Shown here: positions 60,322 through 64,000 of the stretch, piece after piece
How the letters are laid out: each line of letters begins with the position of its first letter
Numbering within the stretch: position 1 is the first letter of the stretch
Assembly (NCBI RefSeq): GCF_000003855.2
Contig: NW_003101679.1
Location: 2,269,379-2,333,378 of the forward strand
Length of the DNA stretch: 64,000 nucleotides
From: Blastomyces gilchristii SLH14081
Lineage: Eukaryota; Ascomycota; Eurotiomycetes; Onygenales; Ajellomycetaceae
Direction: 5' to 3'
The notes under the pieces: model-generated
Told to the model about the DNA's origin: nothing
The model's input: the letters and a program-made list of their open reading frames with translations, nothing else
The model's database searches: none
Translations under genes and position numbers: made by a program

Positions 60322-60961
60322 TCTTAACCACAGCTTTCACTGTTAAGTCATAAAACAGTACTGAGGGCCCCCGGGTGCACTATAGTGAATCATTGTCAAG
60401 CTTAAGATGTCCATCCCAGGGGTCCCTGGGTGCTAATTCTCACTGATCTTAGGGTTAACAGCCCCCCGGGCGCTTCAAGTTAGATCAGTACTAGAGTGAT
60501 TGAGGTCTAGGATGCCCGCAGGATAGCAAATCATTGTCAAGCTTAACTGGCCAGGCCTCATCCCCCCCACTCTAGGCACTCACTTCCGGGGAATGAGATT
60601 TAAAAACTATCCAATTAGGACACCCTGGGCCTAGCAAGGACCTAGGTGAGATGAGGCCTAGGGGCCCTTAATAGGTGGTTAGTGTAAGCAAGACTGTGAC
60701 GGCCAATTGATAGGCTGGAATGCTGAGATTGGCAGCTGGAAGATTAGAGACTTAACTAGAATTGAGTAGCTCTGGTGTTATTCTTAGTGAGGATCCCACT
60801 TATGAGTAAGCTAGTTACAGAAGCTAGCTGGGCGGCAGCCCTTTAGAGAGAATGATAATCCCTGAAGCGGGCCTGAGAGAACAGAGGCAGCGGTCAGTTA
60901 TATAGAGTGTTAAAATATGTATATAGCTTAAGGTGTAAACTGCAGAGATCTTGTTCTGTAG
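60213..60961 (+). ncRNA. tRNA-headed module, copy 3 (749 nt, divergent type)
   Basis: It has a different tRNA-like head and a body only partly alignable with copies 1 and 2. It shares their last section (CCTGAGAGAACAGAGGCAGCG, split here as CCTGAGAGAAC then AGAGGCAGCG, and GGTCAGTTA, TAGCTTAAGGTG) and the same end, CTGTAG. Its length is within one base of the others. It contains repeated segments AATCATTGTCAAGCTTAA (about 60388 and 60529). I take it as a second subtype of the same kind of RNA. Confidence 0.65.
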
Positions 60962-61711
60962 CTCTCTTTACTGTACTTGTTTTCTTCTGTTCTTTTCTCT
61001 ATCTATTTAATGTGTCTATCTTTAAGAGTATGTTCTCTTTTCTTTTATCATAATATTTTCAAATGATTTCAAACTATCAGAAGATGTTGAAATACTGCAA
61101 TTTATAAACAGTTTTTGTATTCTGAGCTGGAATTTTCTGATTTTGCATATTTGAAATTGATAAATGTATAATAGTTGACTCTATAGATATAGGAAAAACT
61201 CTGAGAACTAAAGATTCTCAGATAGATGTCATAGTCTCTGACTGCATACATCTATAATTGAAGAATAATAATAATAATAATATGAATTTCATGTTTGATT
61301 TCATTTGATCTGATCTCATAGATTTCTTGATGTGAATTCTGCTGGCACTAAGTCTCAAGAAAACATGTAAAGTGACTATTTATCAGATCTCAAAATGAGA
61401 TCATAACTTAGAAAGAATAAGAAAGTGATTCTATTTAATCTCATTTAGTCTCATTTCTGATATAAAGTTACTATTTTTAAACATTTTACAGTTTTTTTGA
61501 ACAATTTTTAAGTTTTTAAAAAGTAATGCTTTTTGATAACACTCAAATGAGATTTAAAGTCATTTAAAGTAATAAAAATAATTTAAATTAAGAAGTGAAA
61601 ATCATGGTCTCATTTGAAAAATATGACAAGAGTAGACAGTATTAATAATAAGACTATCAAATATTCTGCTTCTGATCTCAGACATGATGACATGATCAGT
61701 CTAATTACTGT

Positions 61712-62070
61712 TATATTAAATACAAAGTGATAGAAGTTCTAGACAGTTATAACTACTGTCTTAATATATTATCAGAGATTCATGATATCTTTTATACAAG
61801 CTTGCTTCACTGCACTGTCACTCACTTATTTCCTTCTTAACTAACTTTCAACTGACAGCTGCTAGAAATCATAGAAGAAGATAATGAACTTGAATGAGAG
61901 ATTGAAGTTATTCTTGATATGAGACTCTGCAGCTGCAGCTGATAATATCTTGTGAAATGAGTCAGCTATAATTATCTGATCCGAACTCTGAGCTTCATAT
62001 TATTCAAAATAGCAGCTCTTGACTGATAAGAAGTATATAAAATCTCACTTCTGAAAAGAGAGGGCTAATA
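61712..62070 (+). other. Element VII 3' end with polypurine tract
   Basis: Non-coding 3' part of element VII. A purine tract, GAAAAGAGAGGG (about 62053-62064), lies just before the LTR at 62071, as expected for the plus-strand primer site of a plus-strand element. Confidence 0.65.
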
Positions 62071-62340
62071 TAGTAGGCTGTACCTGATCAATTATATAGA
62101 CTATTTCATTACACTTCATAGATTTCTGCTAAAGCTCTGATTCTCAGTCATCAATTCTCAGCTGAAGAACTCACAGAATTTCTATTCTTTCACTCTGAAG
62201 CTTCATCTTGTATGCATATAAATATTCACTCTGATTACTGATTTCTGCACTTTCTCTTTTTCTTCTTCTCTGATGTTTTCCACTTTCATTATATAAGACC
62301 TACATATTAATATCAATCTATTCAGCATAGGCCTCTTACA
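62071..62340 (+). repeat. 3' LTR of element VII (270 bp)
   Basis: It starts TAGTAGGCTGTACCTGAT (mutated TG end) and ends GGCCTCTTACA, followed by CTAGC, the target duplication. Same length as the LTR at 33470. Confidence 0.83.
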
Positions 62341-62472
62341 CTAGCTTCTATAACTAGAGCAGAGGTTATCTCACTAGTAATAAATCATGAATATTAATGT
62401 ATTACTATATATGTATTTTAACTACAGAAAGAGAGATCTCTGATACAGATAAGAAGAGAAAATATAAGAATC
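62341..62472. other. Flank of element VII
   Basis: Continuation of the DNA at 33300-33469 after removing element VII. It contains one more AGAGCAGAG...CACTAG motif (about 62355). No gene is seen. Confidence 0.45.
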
Positions 62473-62730
62473 TGTGAGATTAAGTACTTGCAGGCGATTA
62501 TTCAGATGTTTGCAGCTTGGCGTGATATGTACTAATAGCTACTAGAAGTATTCATGATAGAAAGATAAAATGTAGAGATTAAATGTATAATAGTATTTAA
62601 GCTGAGTTATAAATAGTATTCACAAACTTCAGTCTGTATAGTTGTGTATAGTCAAGAGCTGCTAACTCTATCAATTATATAAGAGATAGAAATAGAGATA
62701 AAGAATCTATAAGAAGTGAGATTTCTTATA
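62473..62730. repeat. LTR of the element I family (258 bp), solo or from an unseen element
   Basis: It aligns with 2585-2842 over its whole length, starting TGTGAGATTA and ending TTTCTTATA. No clear 5-bp duplication is seen, and no internal element sequence was recognised on either side. It is either a solo LTR with mutated flanks or the end of an element too decayed to see. Confidence 0.7.
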
Positions 62731-63865
62731 AACTTATCTCTCTCTAAGGCTTTGTCTGTGAAGTCTTTCACTGAGTGATTTCATAGAATCAGGCTCAGCA
62801 CTGCAGTAATACTCACTAAAAACTCTTCATATCTATAAAAAATCTCAGTGATGAAAAATTCCTTATTACTATAAAGAGAAAAGAGTCTGTTACTCAGTTT
62901 CTTATGTTATAAGATTCTTTATAACCTGCAGATCTTTCTCTGACTATTATACAGATTCATCTCATATCTTTCATATACAAGAGTTTCAGTTGACTCTTAA
63001 TTATTTCTGTGAGATTCTTATGTAATTATTATACAGATTAATTCTGTATCTTTCAATCTGAAGAGTTCTGATTAATCTTCAATCATTTTTTTACAAGATT
63101 CTTGTGTGATTATTACACAGATTCATTCTACAGATGAATCACTTTCTATGAGATTATTCTTATTAAAAAGAAGTATTCATAAGTTAATCTTTCACTCATT
63201 CTCATAAATCATCATTCTTTGACACTGTAGAGTTGTAAGAAATTTTCCATTCTTTCACTAACTCTGTAGAATTACAGAATTAAGATATCTACAGTCTGTA
63301 ATCACTTTTTCTAGTTATATAGAAAGATTCAGACCTGTGATCTGCAATCATTCTTTATTTATTAGAGTGATATAACTGTTCTATAATATCACTTATAGTG
63401 TAAATAAATCTCTGTAGAGTAGTATAAATACTTCAGATCTGTCTGTGAAATCTTATCTTCTTTTCTCTTTTTCTATAACAGCTTTCATTCTTATAAACTA
63501 TGAGTATTCTCATTCATCTGTAAAGTGTTTTCAGTTATATAATAGAGAGAGAGTGTTTCTGACAATATCTATATATTAATTTAAGAACTTCTTAAGAATA
63601 AAAAAAATTTTTCATTTTAATATCTTTACAAATAATGTCTGATCACTGCTGAGCTTTTTATAAGCATCTTCATAACTTCTTCAATTGCTTTCTATCAGCT
63701 GATAATACAGAGAAAGTGTTATTTATAATAATATCTTTATCTCTCTCAGCTCTGTCATGGCATCTGATCTTCAGATCAGTAGTCAACTCTGTATCTCTCT
63801 CAGATCAGTCTCTAACTCTCAGCACAATAATCTCAATCTTTGCTATAAGTCTTTTCATAAGTGAT
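62731..63865. other. AT-rich stretch with an ~82-bp tandem repeat
   Basis: No gene is recognised. At about 62930-63175 three imperfect units of about 82 bp contain ATTATTATACAGATT (near 62943, 63024, 63108). The remainder shows no clear structure. Confidence 0.45.
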
Positions 63866-64000
63866 TGCCCTGGTGGCTGAATGATTAATATGGCCACCCG
63901 GTAGCGCCTTGTCGTGGGACACCAAGGCATGTGGGTTCGAAACCCGCAGGGGATACATTAAATCTGAAACTCAAGCACCTCAGGTTCCTAATAAATACAG
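63866..64000 (+). mobile_element. tRNA-derived SINE D, cut by window end
   Basis: It starts TGCCCTGGTGGCTGAATGA. The A box is TGGCTGAATGA and the B box GGTTCGAAACC, in a T arm closed by GTGGG/CCCGC. A CCTTG...CAAGG stem lies between them, as in class-II (Ser/Leu-like) tRNAs. The following body, ATACATTAAATCTGAAACTC, is that of SINEs A-C. It is the least mutated SINE head in the window and continues beyond the edge. Confidence 0.82.

Larger units (their letters stand above)
60213..61280 (+). mobile_element. Chimeric retrocopy 3: tRNA-headed module fused to LINE 3' UTR
   Basis: It is flanked by a perfect 13-bp duplication, TATGAATTTCATG (60200-60212, 61281-61293). The module is 60213-60961 (749 nt, GC-rich) and the LINE part only 60962-61280, entirely 3' UTR with the hairpin and AAT tail. 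The LINE joining point differs from both other chimeras. Confidence 0.88.
60182..61703 (-). mobile_element. hAT-like MITE copy 4, reversed, split by chimera 3
   Basis: The left end TAAACTAGCC and right end GATCAGTCTA match the MITE in reverse. Target duplications are ATTACTCT (60174-60181) and ATTACTGT (61704-61711), one mismatch. About 60-80 bp are missing near 61640 relative to copy 1. Chimera 3 lies at 60213-61280. Confidence 0.8.
33470..62340 (+). mobile_element. Ty3/gypsy family B, element VII, split by nested insertions
   Basis: The outer element of the nest, read on the plus strand. Both LTRs are exactly 270 bp (33470-33739, 62071-62340) and the flanking duplication CTAGC is perfect (33465-33469, 62341-62345). 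Its own sequence is in four pieces: 33740-35368 (leader, gag), 43683-45251 (RT and part of RNase H), 58710-60181 (rest of RNase H, integrase) and 61712-62070 (3' end with a purine tract before the LTR). The interruptions are gypsy A copy IV, gypsy B element VI and MITE 4, each with its own duplication. All coding parts are decayed. Confidence 0.85.

Noticed and set aside
63866..63955. Functional serine- or leucine-type tRNA gene
   Set aside because: The head is followed by the SINE body shared with three other copies, so it is a SINE.

Overview
The window looks like a nuclear stretch of a filamentous ascomycete (Pezizomycotina) that consists almost wholly of transposable elements decayed by repeat-induced point mutation (RIP). 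The grounds are very high AT content, loss of CpC and CpG, many stop codons in recognisable pol reading frames, Tad-type LINEs, Ty3/gypsy LTR elements and short fungal-type introns. I see no intact host protein gene, rRNA, free-standing tRNA gene or CRISPR array. The species cannot be named from this sequence.

Layout. 1-2842: right-hand end of a minus-strand gypsy element (I) carrying a hAT-like MITE. 2884-3080: scrap of the antisense gene of gypsy family A. 3081 to about 9740: near-complete Tad-type LINE on the minus strand (ORF1 with zinc knuckles; ORF2 with endonuclease, RT and RNase H). 10088-12163: a chimeric retrocopy, in which a GC-rich tRNA-headed module of about 750 nt is joined to the 3' part of the LINE. 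12176-12866: unassigned DNA that is less affected by RIP. 12867-18575: gypsy A copy II with a tRNA-derived SINE inside. 19948-22911: a second MITE copy broken by a second chimera and two SINEs. 22976-33172: an inverted pair of pyrimidine/purine satellite arms, with complete gypsy A copy III (24272-32560) in one arm. 33470-62340: a large nest. Element VII (plus strand) contains gypsy A copy IV, gypsy B element VI, and a MITE that holds a third chimera. Element VI contains gypsy B element V, and V contains another MITE and a LINE fragment. 62341-64000: a solo-looking LTR, a tandem repeat, and the start of another tRNA-derived SINE.

Insertion order was read from target-site duplications (TSDs) and equal LTR lengths: VII (TSD CTAGC), then IV (CTGT), VI (GAAAC) and MITE 4 in VII, then V (ATCTT) in VI, then MITE 2 and LINE fragment L2 in V. 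Gypsy A copies III and IV have 4-bp TSDs and B elements have 5-bp TSDs. The MITEs have 8-bp TSDs; LINE, SINE and chimera inserts have 11-14 bp TSDs.

How the parts work together: the LINE probably supplied the machinery for its own truncated copies, for the SINEs (which share its last bases and AAT-repeat tail) and for the chimeras. The two most unusual things are (1) the discrete tRNA-headed module of 748-750 nt, fused to the LINE at three different truncation points, and (2) an intron-containing gene on the opposite strand to pol, between pol and the 3' LTR of gypsy family A, with conserved introns in two copies.
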